Positions 42,692 through 51,573 of a stretch of DNA of 58,947 nt are shown here, piece after piece. This stretch comes from Myxococcales bacterium (GTDB taxonomy: Bacteria; Myxococcota_A; UBA9042): contig SHZF01000022.1 of assembly GCA_009692425.1 (NCBI GenBank), positions 1 through 58,947 on the forward strand. Direction: 5' to 3'. The translations under genes and the position numbers were made by a program. The notes beneath the pieces were generated by a model. The model was not told where the DNA came from and did not search any database. It worked only from the letters and a program-made list of their open reading frames with translations. Numbering within the stretch: position 1 is the first letter of the stretch; each line of letters starts with the position of its first letter.

Positions 42692-43559
42692 CGACGACAT
42701 CGACGGCGCCGGACTGCCGCCCATCGAAGCCGTTGCCGAGATCGTCGGGGCCGCGAGCGCGCTGGCTCGCGATCTGATCAGCAAGCCGCTGGATACGCAT
42801 ACGAAATCGGACGACTCCCCAGTCACTGCGATCGATCTGGCCGTCGATCGCATGCTGCAGGTCGAATTGACGCGGCTGTTCCCCGCGGCGGCGTGGCTGA
42901 GCGAAGAGACGGCCGATCGGCCCGAGCGGCACGCAGCGCAGTGGCTGTGGGTGGTCGATCCGATCGACGGGACGCGCTCGCTGGTCGCCGGCAGGCCGGA
43001 GTTCTGTGTGTCGGTCGCCTTGGTGCGGGCGCCGTGCCCGCGCACACCGCGCGGCGAGCCGGTCCAGGGCGTGATCGACAACCCGATGACCGCGGAGCGC
43101 TTCATCGCCACCCGCGGCCAGGGCGCCTTCGATGCCGGGGGGCGCCGCCTGCACGTGGCATCGTCGGCCATGCGGCGTGCCGACGCGCCGTTGCGGCTGC
43201 TGTTGTCGCGGTCGGATCACGCGATCGGCCTGTGGCACGGCCTGCTTACGCCGGCGCACGAGTGGCGCACGATGGGCAGCCTCGCCTACAAGATGGGCCT
43301 TGTCGCCACCGGCGCCTGGGATGGCCACGCGACGCCGACGGCGCGCAGCGAGTGGGATGCCGCTGCCGGCCTGCTCGTGCTCGAGGAGGCAGGCGGGCGG
43401 GCGTCGGACCTGCACGGGCGCTCGCTCGCGTTCAACCAGGCCGTGCCGGTGTATGCGGGCATGGTCGTTGCGCGCGCCGATGCATTCGACGAGGTGCTGG
43501 CGCTCGGGCGCAGGGTCGCCGAGGCTTGGGCGCGACTGCCGCAGCCACCCGCAGGTTGA
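42681..43559 (+). CDS. Inositol monophosphatase-family phosphatase
   Basis: A 292-residue lithium-sensitive-type phosphatase. The metal-binding residues are in LSEETAD, DPIDGTRSLVAGRPEF and SEWDAAAG, in the expected order. The family includes inositol monophosphatase, fructose-1,6-bisphosphatase and 3'(2'),5'-bisphosphate nucleotidase (CysQ); the DxxDGT-xxxxGxxxF pattern does not decide between them. ATG 42681 overlaps the end of glpD by 11 bp, so translation is probably coupled. A role on a sugar or nucleotide phosphate is certain only in outline. Confidence 0.85.
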   Translation: MPRDDDIDGAGLPPIEAVAEIVGAASALARDLISKPLDTHTKSDDSPVTAIDLAVDRMLQVELTRLFPAAAWLSEETADRPERHAAQWLWVVDPIDGTRSLVAGRPEFCVSVALVRAPCPRTPRGEPVQGVIDNPMTAERFIATRGQGAFDAGGRRLHVASSAMRRADAPLRLLLSRSDHAIGLWHGLLTPAHEWRTMGSLAYKMGLVATGAWDGHATPTARSEWDAAAGLLVLEEAGGRASDLHGRSLAFNQAVPVYAGMVVARADAFDEVLALGRRVAEAWARLPQPPAG

Positions 43560-43644
43560 GCGGGCCCCAAGGCTGTGGTTTGATGGCGTGGACGACCGTC
43601 GGACCCAGCGGCGGAAACTCCGGCCGAACAAGGCGCGGAACGAC

Positions 43645-43695
43645 GGCATGAACGGCATGAACGGCATGGACGGCATGGACGGCATAAACGGCATG
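43645..43695 (+). repeat. 9-bp tandem repeat carrying successive in-frame ATGs
   Basis: Five complete copies of GGCATGRAC, one with ATA instead of ATG, and a final partial copy leading into ATGAAG. Starts lie at 43648, 43657, 43666, 43675 and 43693. Confidence 0.85.
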
Positions 43696-43908
43696 AAGCG
43701 AACGCTGCGCAGGCTCGGGATGGCTGGGGTGTTGGTTGTCGCGTTGGGCGCTTGCGACCGGCCGTGCCGGCAACTTGGCGAACAGCTCTGCGTGCGTGCG
43801 GGCAGCGACGACTCCCAATGTGATCGCTGGAGGGACCGGGTCAAGCGAGTGGCCGAATCGACCTGCGAAGCCGGCCTGCGCATCCTCGACCGCGAACGCG
43901 CGCGCTGA
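43648..43908 (+). CDS. Small Cys-containing lipoprotein with repeated start codons
   Basis: A short lipoprotein of 86 residues if read from ATG 43648, or 71 from ATG 43693. The shorter form begins MKRTLRRLGMAGVLVVALGAC, a standard lipoprotein signal peptide. The extra N-terminal part consists of 3-residue units (NGM, DGM, INGM) from a 9-bp tandem repeat, each with an in-frame ATG except one ATA. GGAAC before 43648 is the only Shine-Dalgarno-like stretch. The mature 51 residues carry four further cysteines (CDRPCRQLGEQLC, CDRW, TCEAG) and a basic helix. No family is recognised. Confidence 0.7.
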   Translation: MNGMNGMDGMDGINGMKRTLRRLGMAGVLVVALGACDRPCRQLGEQLCVRAGSDDSQCDRWRDRVKRVAESTCEAGLRILDRERAR

Positions 43909-43986
43909 ACGGAGCGCCGTCATCGGCGGGCGCACCACGGCGCGAGAACCGGGGCGCCTAGGGCTCCAGCAGCAAGGGGAATCACG

Positions 43987-45537
43987 GTGGACGCCAACGA
44001 CGAACTGCGCCTGCGCGGGCCGCGGTTGCTGTGGTGGGCGCTGGCGGCGGCCGGGATCGTGCTGCCGTTGCTGTTGGCCATGACCGGCTCGGCACCCGAC
44101 GATGCGACGACCGGCGTGCAACTCTCCGTGCGCATGCGGACCTTGCTGTGGCGAGCGCAGGCACAATTCGGCCCGACGGACCCGGCCGATGCACGCCCGC
44201 CCGGCGCGCGCGCCAGAGGCCCCGCAGCGGCCCCCGGCGCAGAACCGATACCGACTGATCTGGTTGATCTTTTTGAGCTGGCTCGGACAGCCGATGGGCT
44301 CCCCGCGCTGACCCCTGCTGCGCCAGGGCGCCCGCGCATGCAAGCGGCAGAACTTGTCGTCGCGCACGCGTTCGCCACCCGCGCGGATGCAGCGGCACGT
44401 ATTCTGGCGCGCCAGATTGCTACGCCCAGCGCTGACCTGCGCGCCATTCTCGTCGTCCTGGCCACCGCGCCGACGGCCACCGCGCCCACGGCCACAGCGC
44501 CGACCGCCTCTGGGGTGCCGGCACACCTGGCCGACGCGGCTGACCACGTGCTCGGCCGTCGGTTCGGCGCCCCGTGGGGCTCCTACTTGCGCGACCGGGT
44601 GCGGGCACGCGTGCTGCAGGCGACCGGACGCAATGACGATGCGCGTCCGATCCTGAAGGCACTGCACACGGCCGACGGTCGCATGGCAGCCGCCTTCGTC
44701 ACCGTCGTGCAGGTGCTCGCGCTGGCCGCCGTCATCGGCTTGGGCCTGCTCGCGGTCGCGCTCGTGCGCAGCAACGTGGCACGCCGACGCGGTGAGCCGC
44801 CGTGGCAATGGCTGCGGGGGCGCTACCCCGGGTTGCCGCCGGGCCCCGCTTACCTCGCCGACCCGCTCGTGCCGGCGCTCGGGCTGTCGACCTGGCTCGT
44901 CGGCTATGCGGGCGCCGCGCTGCTGGTGGCGTCACTGCCCGGCGAGCGGTTTCCGGCCGGCCTCGCGACGCTTTTCCAGGCGGGCACCGGCATCCTGCTG
45001 GCCCACGCCGTGATCCACGCATTTGCCCACGACCAGCCTGCGCTCGCGCGCGCCGCCCGTTTCGGCGCGACCGACGGCCCATCATTCTGGCAGGCCAGCA
45101 CGGCCGCCCTGCGCGCGTGGTGCGTGCTGTTGCCGGTGGTCGCTCTGGCCTTGTTGGCGAGCGCGCTGCTGTTCGGCGGTGACGGCAACGCCCATCCCGT
45201 GGCCCGCTACCTGCTCGACGACGCAGACCCGGTCCAGTTGGGCGCCCTCGGCTTGGCGGTGGCGGCGGGCGCCCCACTCGGCGAAGAACTGCTTTTCCGC
45301 GGCTTTCTTTACCGCGTGCTGCGCCAGCATTGGGGGCCGGGCCGCGCGCTGGCGGCAACGGCGCTCGGCTTCGCGGCGCTGCACATGGCTCCGCAGGCGC
45401 TGATCCCCTACACGCTGCTCGGGCTGGCATTCGGCCTGGTCTACGAGTGGACGGGCTCGCTGTGGGCGTCGATCGTGCTGCATGGGCTGTGGAACCTCGG
45501 CGTCTTCGCACTCCTCGGACTTGTGGTGTTGTCGTAG
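43987..45537 (+). CDS. CPBP-family intramembrane metalloprotease
   Basis: A 516-residue membrane protein. An N-terminal helix (LLWWALAAAGIVLPLLLAM) is followed by about 190 mostly soluble residues including a TAPTATAPTATAPTAS repeat. Seven or so further helices then carry the CPBP (Abi, Rce1-like) motifs: GEELLFRGFLYRVLR (EExxxR), FAALHMAP (FxxxH) and LHGLWN near the C-terminus. These residues form the metalloprotease site that cleaves within or next to membrane segments, often CaaX-like or bacteriocin-related. AAGGGGA before GTG 43987 supports the start. The long soluble insertion between the first helix and the protease core is unusual. Confidence 0.87.
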   Translation: MDANDELRLRGPRLLWWALAAAGIVLPLLLAMTGSAPDDATTGVQLSVRMRTLLWRAQAQFGPTDPADARPPGARARGPAAAPGAEPIPTDLVDLFELARTADGLPALTPAAPGRPRMQAAELVVAHAFATRADAAARILARQIATPSADLRAILVVLATAPTATAPTATAPTASGVPAHLADAADHVLGRRFGAPWGSYLRDRVRARVLQATGRNDDARPILKALHTADGRMAAAFVTVVQVLALAAVIGLGLLAVALVRSNVARRRGEPPWQWLRGRYPGLPPGPAYLADPLVPALGLSTWLVGYAGAALLVASLPGERFPAGLATLFQAGTGILLAHAVIHAFAHDQPALARAARFGATDGPSFWQASTAALRAWCVLLPVVALALLASALLFGGDGNAHPVARYLLDDADPVQLGALGLAVAAGAPLGEELLFRGFLYRVLRQHWGPGRALAATALGFAALHMAPQALIPYTLLGLAFGLVYEWTGSLWASIVLHGLWNLGVFALLGLVVLS

Positions 45538-45554
45538 GCGACGTGGTCGGCCCG

Positions 45555-45583
45555 TTGCCTTCGCCCCGCAATCCCGCTACGTT
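45555..45583 (+). promoter_or_regulatory. Weak candidate promoter of the class I aldolase gene
   Basis: TTGCCT and TACGTT are separated by 17 bp, 61 bp before the aldolase start. The -10 is poor; the spacing is the main support. Confidence 0.25.
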
Positions 45584-45643
45584 CCGCGTCCCAACCGGGT
45601 TCGCATCCCCTGCCGGATTGCACGCCCCCTGCCGGAGGAATCC

Positions 45644-46564
45644 ATGGCCCTCAGCCCGCGCGTCGCCGCCATCCTGTCCTGGTACGCATCCGACAACCCC
45701 GGCACGCGCGCCAACCTCGTGCGAATGCTGAACCATGGCCGCCTCGGCGGCACCGGCAAGATGGTGATCCTTCCGGTAGATCAGGGCTTCGAACACGGCC
45801 CCGCTCGCTCGTTTGCGCCGAATCCGGCCGGCTATGACCCGCACTACCACTTCCAACTCGCGCTCGACGCCGGCTGCAACGCCTACGCGGCGCCGCTGGG
45901 CCAAATGGAAGCGGGTGCAGCCGATTTCGCAGGCCAGGTGCCGCTCATCCTCAAGCTGAACAACTCCGACTCGCTGCTCGGCTCCACCGATCCGTGCTCT
46001 GCCGTGACCGGTTCGGTGGCCGACGCGCTGCGGCTGGGCTGTGCGGCGATCGGCTACACGATCTATCCCGGCTCAAGCCACCGCAACCAGATGTACGAAG
46101 ACCTGCGCGAACTGACCTCCGAAGCAAAGGCCAAGGGCCTCGCAGTCGTGACCTGGTCGTATCCGCGCGGCGCGGGGCTGTCGAAGGCGGGCGAGACGGC
46201 GATCGATGTCGTCGCGTACGCGGCCCACATCGCGGCCCAACTCGGCGCCCATGTCGTCAAGGTCAAGCCGCCGACCGCGCACATCGAGCAGGATGCAGCG
46301 CGCAAGGTCTATGAAAAACACGGGATTCCGGTCGGAACGATGGCCGAACGCGTGCGCCATGTGGTGCAATCGACCTTTGGCGGTCGGCGCATCGTGATCT
46401 TCTCGGGCGGCGAGGCGAAGAGCGAGGCGGACATCCTCGCGGAAATCCAGGGCATCCACGACGGCGGTGGCTTCGGGTCGATCATGGGGCGCAACGCGTT
46501 CCAGCGGCCGCACGCGGATTCGGTGGCGCTCTTGCACCGGATCATGGATGTGTACGCGGGGTAG
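45644..46564 (+). CDS. fbaB: Class I fructose-bisphosphate aldolase (DhnA/FbaB type)
   Basis: A 306-residue aldolase of the archaeal-type class I family. It has the substrate-phosphate segment LPVDQGFEHGPARSF, the LKLNNSDSL strand, GYTIYPGSS, the Schiff-base Lys region HVVKVKPPT, and the FSGGEAKSE and GGGFGSIMGRNAFQR phosphate-binding loops. It cleaves fructose-1,6-bisphosphate to two triose phosphates without a metal. The ATG at 45644 has an excellent GGAGGAA four bases upstream; a longer frame to 45482 lies inside the protease gene. Terminator-like inverted repeats follow at 46566-46619. Confidence 0.93.
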   Translation: MALSPRVAAILSWYASDNPGTRANLVRMLNHGRLGGTGKMVILPVDQGFEHGPARSFAPNPAGYDPHYHFQLALDAGCNAYAAPLGQMEAGAADFAGQVPLILKLNNSDSLLGSTDPCSAVTGSVADALRLGCAAIGYTIYPGSSHRNQMYEDLRELTSEAKAKGLAVVTWSYPRGAGLSKAGETAIDVVAYAAHIAAQLGAHVVKVKPPTAHIEQDAARKVYEKHGIPVGTMAERVRHVVQSTFGGRRIVIFSGGEAKSEADILAEIQGIHDGGGFGSIMGRNAFQRPHADSVALLHRIMDVYAG

Positions 46565-46565
46565 T

Positions 46566-46619
46566 CCGACGCAGGTACCGACGCATCGAACGCTCGATGC
46601 GGTTGGCGTGCGTCGGTTT
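46566..46619. terminator. Nested inverted repeats between fbaB and the CocE gene
   Basis: GCATCGA pairs perfectly with TCGATGC around 4 nt (46583-46600). An outer arm CCGACGCA (46566-46573) pairs with TGCGTCGG (46609-46616), followed by TTT. This gap separates convergent genes, so it may terminate fbaB and perhaps both. Confidence 0.6.
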
Positions 46620-46658
46620 CATCTTCCCGACCCGACTTGTCAGGAGTTCGCCGGATTT

Positions 46659-49043
46659 TCAGAACTTCGCCGGCACATTGTCCAACGCCACGTACGGCCG
46701 ACACTGCTGCCCGCGCAACGAGGGACACGGAGGCAGCGGCTTGCCTGCGGGCACCTCGACTCCTGCCAACACCGGCAGCGCCACGCTCGACGGGTACGCC
46801 GCCGTGTGCGCAATGTCGTACGCCACCGGGTGCGGAAACGGCAACAGGTCGAAGCGCCAGTCCACCCGGCTGTCGCCCGGCGTATCGACCGCGATGCGGA
46901 TGCGCGAGCCCTTGCGAAACGGGTGGGCAAAACCCGCGAGGCCGACGCGCGCGAGTTGCCACGTTCCCACCGGCAACGGCACGGCATCGGCGCCCAGCAA
47001 CGTCGGCTGCGGCCATAGTTCGGTCGAAGCGGGCGTCAGCTTGCGGTAGCTCGCCCGCAGCCAGCCGCTCTGCACGTAGCGCTCCTGGCCATCGGGCCGC
47101 ACCTCGCTCAGGTTGACCTCGAGGTCGGCGTCGGTGACGTCGGTCGCGGTCGTGCGCACATAGAGGTCGACACTGCCGGTGCCGAGCATGACGAGGTCCT
47201 GCTCCAACGGCGCGGTCACGAATGCGGCCTCGTGACCTACGAGCGGCGGCTTCCAATCGTACTGCGCGTTTGCCTTCCACAGGTTCGAGGCGCCGAGGCC
47301 ACGTTCGCCGGCCTTGGGATCCAGCGCAAAGCGCGACGCGGCGGCCGTCGCCGTCGGGGCGCTCGGCAACAGCGCTCCCTCAGCGCCGAAGTACCAGCGC
47401 TGGGCCTTGACCTGCGGTGCCGGCCAGCCCGCGAACGAGAGCGTAAAGTGTCCCTGGGGTGCGCCGAGAGGAGCCAACGCGCCGTTCTCAAAGATGACCT
47501 GCAATTCTGGCTCCTTCTCCCAGGCGGCCTTCGCTTCCTCCCAAGACTTCGCCGCCGTCCAACGGTCCGGGGGCAGCGCGAGAGACGCGGCGAACACCTG
47601 GGTCGTGAAGTTCGGGATGAGCACGCCCATCATCGCGGGAAAGCTCGGCTTCTTTCGCGCCACGTAGAGGTCGAGGAACGCCTTCCACTCCGCCATCACC
47701 TGCGGCGCAAAACCGTCGGAGTGGACACCGTTGTAGACGATGAAGCGGCGGTTGGGCGCGGCCTTGAACTGGTCGAGCAGCGTATGGAAAAACGGCCCGG
47801 TCTGCTCGTCTTGCCACGCGCACGCCAGGAATACGGGCACCTGAATTTCGCCGGCCCACGCGCTCGGATTCAGCGGCACGATCACGTCGGCCTTGTAGTA
47901 CGCAGGGTTCTTGGCCTGCTCGACGTTATTGACGCGCTGATCGTGCAAGAGCTGGTTCTCCTTGCAAACGACGTCACCCTTGTCGACCTGGGCCTGCTCC
48001 CACCCCTGGCCGTAGGGCGCCGCCTTGGCGAACACGTGGCTGATCCAGTTCAATGCGAAGCCGCTGTTGAGGATGCCGCCGGGGACCAAGGTTGTCGCCG
48101 TGTTGCCGATGACGCTGAGTGGCGTGATCGCGGCCAGGCCGGGTGGCCGCATGCGGGCCACGAACAGTTGCGTGATGCCGGGGTACGACAGGCCCGTCAT
48201 GCCAACCTTGTGGTGCGCGACCCACGGCTGGGCGGCGACGGTCTCGATGACGTCGTAGCCGTCGAGCAACTGCAACTCCTCGAAGTAGTCGTACGCACCG
48301 CCTGAGCAGCCCGTGCCGCGGATGTTGACGCTCACGGTCGCGTAGCCAGCGACCGCCGCGACCATCGCGCTGGCGTCGGATGGCGCGTTGCACAGCACGG
48401 GCAGCACGTCGCACAGGCTCGCCTGATCGCCCGAGACGAGCGCCTTGCCGGGTCGCGCCGGGTCGTAGCCGGAGTAGTTGACGATCGTCGGGTACGGGCC
48501 AGCGTCGGCAGGCCCGGGCAGCGTGGCGAAATAGGCGAGGGTGGTGCCGTCGCGGGTCTTCAGATAGCCGGTGCCGGACAGGATTTTCTGGTCCGCGTAG
48601 AAGGACGGTGGTGGCAGGCTGCTGGCCGCGGCGATCACGTCGATCCGCGACGAATAGGCCGCCGGCGCGGGCGCGACCGAATGGACGCGATAGCCTTGGC
48701 CCGGCACGACTTTGCGAAACACGAGGCTGCCCCATTTGTCGGCCGCGCCCTGGGCCACCGCAGCGCCGTCCGCATTGCGCAAGGCGAGCGCTTGTTGCGG
48801 TGCGGCGTGCGTGACGAAAACCTGGCCGATGCTGCCGCGCGCGACGAACGCGGCGGTGCCGTCCGACGCACGCCCGGTGTCGGCACGCGCATCCTTGCCC
48901 GCAGCGGTGTCAGGGCCGGCCGAGTCACCCGCATCGGACCGCGCGCTGCCGTCGCCGCTCGCGTCCGTGTTGGCCTCTGGCCGCGCCGTACAGTGGACCA
49001 GCAGCAGGGCGGTGGTGGCGACCGCGAGCTGTCGAATGGTCAT
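46659..49043 (-). CDS. CocE/NonD-family hydrolase lipoprotein (X-Pro dipeptidyl-peptidase S15 type)
   Basis: A 794-residue lipoprotein: signal MTIRQLAVATTALLLVHC, then a 45-residue Asp/Ala/Ser/Gly-rich linker, then the hydrolase. The core has VNYSGYDPARPG, the nucleophile elbow GMTGLSYPGITQ, an acidic residue in ACAWQDEQTGPFF and the His in YNGVHSDGF. A C-terminal jelly-roll ends in RIAVDTPGDSRVDW. The family cleaves X-Pro dipeptides, cocaine-like esters or acylated antibiotics. The frame opens to 49292, but ATG 49043 starts the signal peptide. The linker is of the same style as in the giant Cys-rich lipoprotein, so both are probably surface-displayed. The substrate is unknown. Confidence 0.87.
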   Translation of the reverse strand: MTIRQLAVATTALLLVHCTARPEANTDASGDGSARSDAGDSAGPDTAAGKDARADTGRASDGTAAFVARGSIGQVFVTHAAPQQALALRNADGAAVAQGAADKWGSLVFRKVVPGQGYRVHSVAPAPAAYSSRIDVIAAASSLPPPSFYADQKILSGTGYLKTRDGTTLAYFATLPGPADAGPYPTIVNYSGYDPARPGKALVSGDQASLCDVLPVLCNAPSDASAMVAAVAGYATVSVNIRGTGCSGGAYDYFEELQLLDGYDVIETVAAQPWVAHHKVGMTGLSYPGITQLFVARMRPPGLAAITPLSVIGNTATTLVPGGILNSGFALNWISHVFAKAAPYGQGWEQAQVDKGDVVCKENQLLHDQRVNNVEQAKNPAYYKADVIVPLNPSAWAGEIQVPVFLACAWQDEQTGPFFHTLLDQFKAAPNRRFIVYNGVHSDGFAPQVMAEWKAFLDLYVARKKPSFPAMMGVLIPNFTTQVFAASLALPPDRWTAAKSWEEAKAAWEKEPELQVIFENGALAPLGAPQGHFTLSFAGWPAPQVKAQRWYFGAEGALLPSAPTATAAASRFALDPKAGERGLGASNLWKANAQYDWKPPLVGHEAAFVTAPLEQDLVMLGTGSVDLYVRTTATDVTDADLEVNLSEVRPDGQERYVQSGWLRASYRKLTPASTELWPQPTLLGADAVPLPVGTWQLARVGLAGFAHPFRKGSRIRIAVDTPGDSRVDWRFDLLPFPHPVAYDIAHTAAYPSSVALPVLAGVEVPAGKPLPPCPSLRGQQCRPYVALDNVPAKF

Positions 49044-49167
49044 CTTGAACCTCGCATCGCACGGCGGAAGGGCACCGTGGGGGCCGCACAATACGGGGTC
49101 GCGAAGGTGGCGGCCAGTGATTCCGAGGCCCCGGGGGATTCCGCGCCGCGCCCCCGCTCGCCCGGCG

Positions 49168-50400
49168 CTACCCCGGCAGCCCGCCGCGGCGCTGCAAGCG
49201 CTGGGCCGCCGATCCCGGCACGCGGACCGTAAAGCGCGCGCCGCCGAGCCCTGGCGCCTCTCCCACGTGGAGGGTTCCGCCGTATGCCTCAATCGTGCGG
49301 CGACTCACCGCCAGACCCAGCCCCCAACCGGCCTGCGCTGCGGTGCCGGGCCCGCCGGACTTTGTCGTGAAGAGTTCTTCGAAGACCCGCTCACGCAAGG
49401 CCGCCGGTACGCCGGGCCCGTCATCGTCGACGTGCACGCACACGAAGGCGCCCTCGCGTGACAGCCGCAGGCGCACCTGGCCTGCGCGCTGGGTGGCGTC
49501 CGCGGCATTGAGGATCAGGTTCAGCAGGACCTGCTCCAGGTGGCTGGCCGAGACGTCGGCAAGGTGCGGGTCGCCCGTGGCATCGACGCCAAGGTCCAAG
49601 GTGCGAGCGCGCGGGTGGCGCAGGGCCACCTCTTCGACCCGGCTGGCAACGGCGAGCGCGTCACAGGGCTGGTCCTCCCCGCGCGTTCGTACCAGGCCCG
49701 GCTCGCTCAGGTCCTGCAGCATCGTGCCGATGCGGGCCACGGCAGCGTCCATCTGGTCGAGGCAAGCTACGTGCGCGGCCACCGGGGCACCTGCTGCGTC
49801 GAGGTTGCGCAGGTGCTCGATCGACCCTTGCAGGAGCGCCAGAGGGCTGCCAACCTCGTGTGCGATGCCCATGCCGACGCGGCCGACTAGCGCCAGACGA
49901 TCGGAGAGTTCCAGGTGCACGCGGGCCACTTCGCCATCCTCGACAAGCCCGCGCGCCGCTTCCAGTCTCGACGCCGCGCCGACCTGCTCGGCTTGCAGGG
50001 CGCGGCGATAGGTCTGGAGTGCCTCGGCCAACCACTGCACTTCGTCGCCGGTGGGGCGCGGCAGCGCAGGGTCCGCCGCGGCTGCGCGTACCGTGCGCTC
50101 CAGCGGACTTACCACCCACAAGTGGAGCCCGGCGACCGCAACGCCGAGCGCGATCAGCGCACTGGCCCCAGCGGCCATCACCAGCACCCAGCGCGCGGCC
50201 CGGCGCTCCAGTTCAAGCCCGACCACGGCGTCGGCGCTCGGCGTGCCGGTTGCCAGCGCGTGCACGCCAGCGCCGACAGCGCGGTCGAGCACGAAAACCG
50301 CGGCGGCAGTGCTGAGCAGGGCGGTCAGCAGCACGGCCCCGGCCAACGCGGCGTGCGAGCGGCGCCGCAAGGAGATGCCGCTCACACCGACCCCAACCAT
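49168..50400 (-). CDS. Membrane sensor histidine kinase
   Basis: A 410-residue kinase. Two transmembrane helices (ALAGAVLLTALLSTAAAVFVL and WVLVMAAGASALIALGVAVA) flank a short periplasmic loop of about 40 residues. A HAMP-like region, the H-box RVGMGIAHEVGSPLALL, the N box LNLILNAADAT, DDGPGVP and GWGLGLAVSRR complete it. The short loop suggests it senses within or near the membrane. Its end region overlaps the prepilin peptidase stop by 19 bp at the gene start; GTG 50385 is an alternative start. No response regulator is adjacent. Co-transcription with the prepilin peptidase hints at pilus or secretion control (inference). Confidence 0.87.
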   Translation of the reverse strand: MVGVGVSGISLRRRSHAALAGAVLLTALLSTAAAVFVLDRAVGAGVHALATGTPSADAVVGLELERRAARWVLVMAAGASALIALGVAVAGLHLWVVSPLERTVRAAAADPALPRPTGDEVQWLAEALQTYRRALQAEQVGAASRLEAARGLVEDGEVARVHLELSDRLALVGRVGMGIAHEVGSPLALLQGSIEHLRNLDAAGAPVAAHVACLDQMDAAVARIGTMLQDLSEPGLVRTRGEDQPCDALAVASRVEEVALRHPRARTLDLGVDATGDPHLADVSASHLEQVLLNLILNAADATQRAGQVRLRLSREGAFVCVHVDDDGPGVPAALRERVFEELFTTKSGGPGTAAQAGWGLGLAVSRRTIEAYGGTLHVGEAPGLGGARFTVRVPGSAAQRLQRRGGLPG

Positions 50401-51242
50401 GCCTGCACACGGGCGTCAAACATGCGGTGCAGCAGCAGCCACTGCAAGGCGCCCAGCGCGAGGAACGGGCCGAACGGCACGGCAAGGTGCCGCACGCTCG
50501 CCAGGCCGCGCTCGGCCACCGCCCGACCACGCGTCGCAGCGTGAAAGCCCAGGGCAAACAGCAGTCCCTGCAGCGCAGCGAGCAAGAGGACCGCAGGCAA
50601 TGCACGCAGCCCCAGCGTCGCCCCGATCGCGGCGAGCAGCTTGATGTCTCCCGTGCCCAGCCCCTCGCGGCCAGTCGCGCGGGCGTACGTCCACTGCAGG
50701 GTGAACAGTCCGATGCCGCCCGCCAGCGCACCGCTCCCCGCCTGCACCCACGGCACTCCGCGCAGATCGCCGACGGCAAACGCCAGCGCGAGCCCCATCA
50801 ACACGAGCGGCAGCGACAGCGCATCGGGCACCAGAAACGTGTCGGCGTCGATCAAGGCGATGGCCACCAACGCGTACGCAAAGGCGAGTTCTCCTCCCAC
50901 GACGACGCCGGCCTGCCAGGGCGCGAGGTCTCCTTCGAGCCAGGCAGGCAGCCACGGCCAGACGACGGCGAGCGTGAGCGCGGCCACGACGGCTTCTACG
51001 ACAGGATAGCGCCACGATATCGGGGTTTTGCAGTGAAAACACCGGCCGGCGAGCGCGGCCCACGACAAGATGGGCACGTTCTGCCATGCGGTGATCGGTC
51101 GCTCGCAGGTCGGGCAGCGGGAGCGCGGCCGCACGACCGAAAGGCCGCGAGGCACGCGGTAGACGACCACGTTCAAGAAACTACCCCACAGCGCCCCCCA
51201 CGCGAGGACGAAGGCGGCGATCTGGGGCAGTGCGGCATCCAC
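50382..51242 (-). CDS. pilD: Prepilin peptidase (type IV pilus / type II secretion)
   Basis: A 286-residue inner-membrane aspartic protease and N-methyltransferase. It opens with [14 protein letters not shown]. The zinc-binding cysteines are in RCPTCERP and RCFHCKTP, and the catalytic aspartates in [12 protein letters not shown] and [12 protein letters not shown]. About seven to eight helices are visible. It cleaves the leader of type IV prepilins and pseudopilins and methylates the new N-terminus. GTG 51242 is taken as the start because the protein begins with the first helix ([18 protein letters not shown]); the open frame runs back over rpmH/rnpA on the other strand without gene-like sequence. 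No pilin gene is in the window. Confidence 0.92.
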   Translation of the reverse strand: MDAALPQIAAFVLAWGALWGSFLNVVVYRVPRGLSVVRPRSRCPTCERPITAWQNVPILSWAALAGRCFHCKTPISWRYPVVEAVVAALTLAVVWPWLPAWLEGDLAPWQAGVVVGGELAFAYALVAIALIDADTFLVPDALSLPLVLMGLALAFAVGDLRGVPWVQAGSGALAGGIGLFTLQWTYARATGREGLGTGDIKLLAAIGATLGLRALPAVLLLAALQGLLFALGFHAATRGRAVAERGLASVRHLAVPFGPFLALGALQWLLLHRMFDARVQAWLGSV

Positions 51243-51417
51243 GAGGGTCCAGTGTAGCCCGGATCGCGCGGAACGGCACGTGGCAGGAGAATTTGGCGCT
51301 AGCCAACCTCGTGCACCTGCCCTACACTGCTCGCCCCGCGTCGATCGGCCCGCGCCGCGTCGAACGCTCGATCGAGTCCACCGGCGCCCGACGCCCGTGG
51401 CGCCTGAGGAGGCAATC

Positions 51418-51567
51418 ATGAAGAAAGGACTCCGCAATCCCAGCAACACCAGCCGCGCGCGCACCCACGGGTTCCGCGCCCGCATGTCCACAAAAGGCGG
51501 CCGCCAGGTGATCGCCGCCCGCCGCGCCCGTGGCCGCAAGCGCCTCGCCCTGCAAATCGCGCGATGA
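51418..51567 (+). CDS. rpmH: 50S ribosomal protein L34
   Basis: A 49-residue basic ribosomal protein. The signature [18 protein letters not shown] and RRARGRKRL are typical of L34. The N-terminus ([10 protein letters not shown]) is divergent from the usual MKRTYQPS. AGGAGG seven bases before the ATG is a near-perfect ribosome-binding site. It heads the conserved rpmH-rnpA-yidD-yidC-jag cluster; rnpA begins 6 bp downstream. dnaA, often found upstream, is replaced here by the divergent prepilin peptidase. Confidence 0.96.
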   Translation: MKKGLRNPSNTSRARTHGFRARMSTKGGRQVIAARRARGRKRLALQIAR

Positions 51568-51573
51568 CGCCAG

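Noticed and set aside
51243-51417. Chromosome origin next to rpmH
   Set aside because: No TTATCCACA-like boxes and no AT-rich stretch were seen, and dnaA/dnaN/gyrB are absent.
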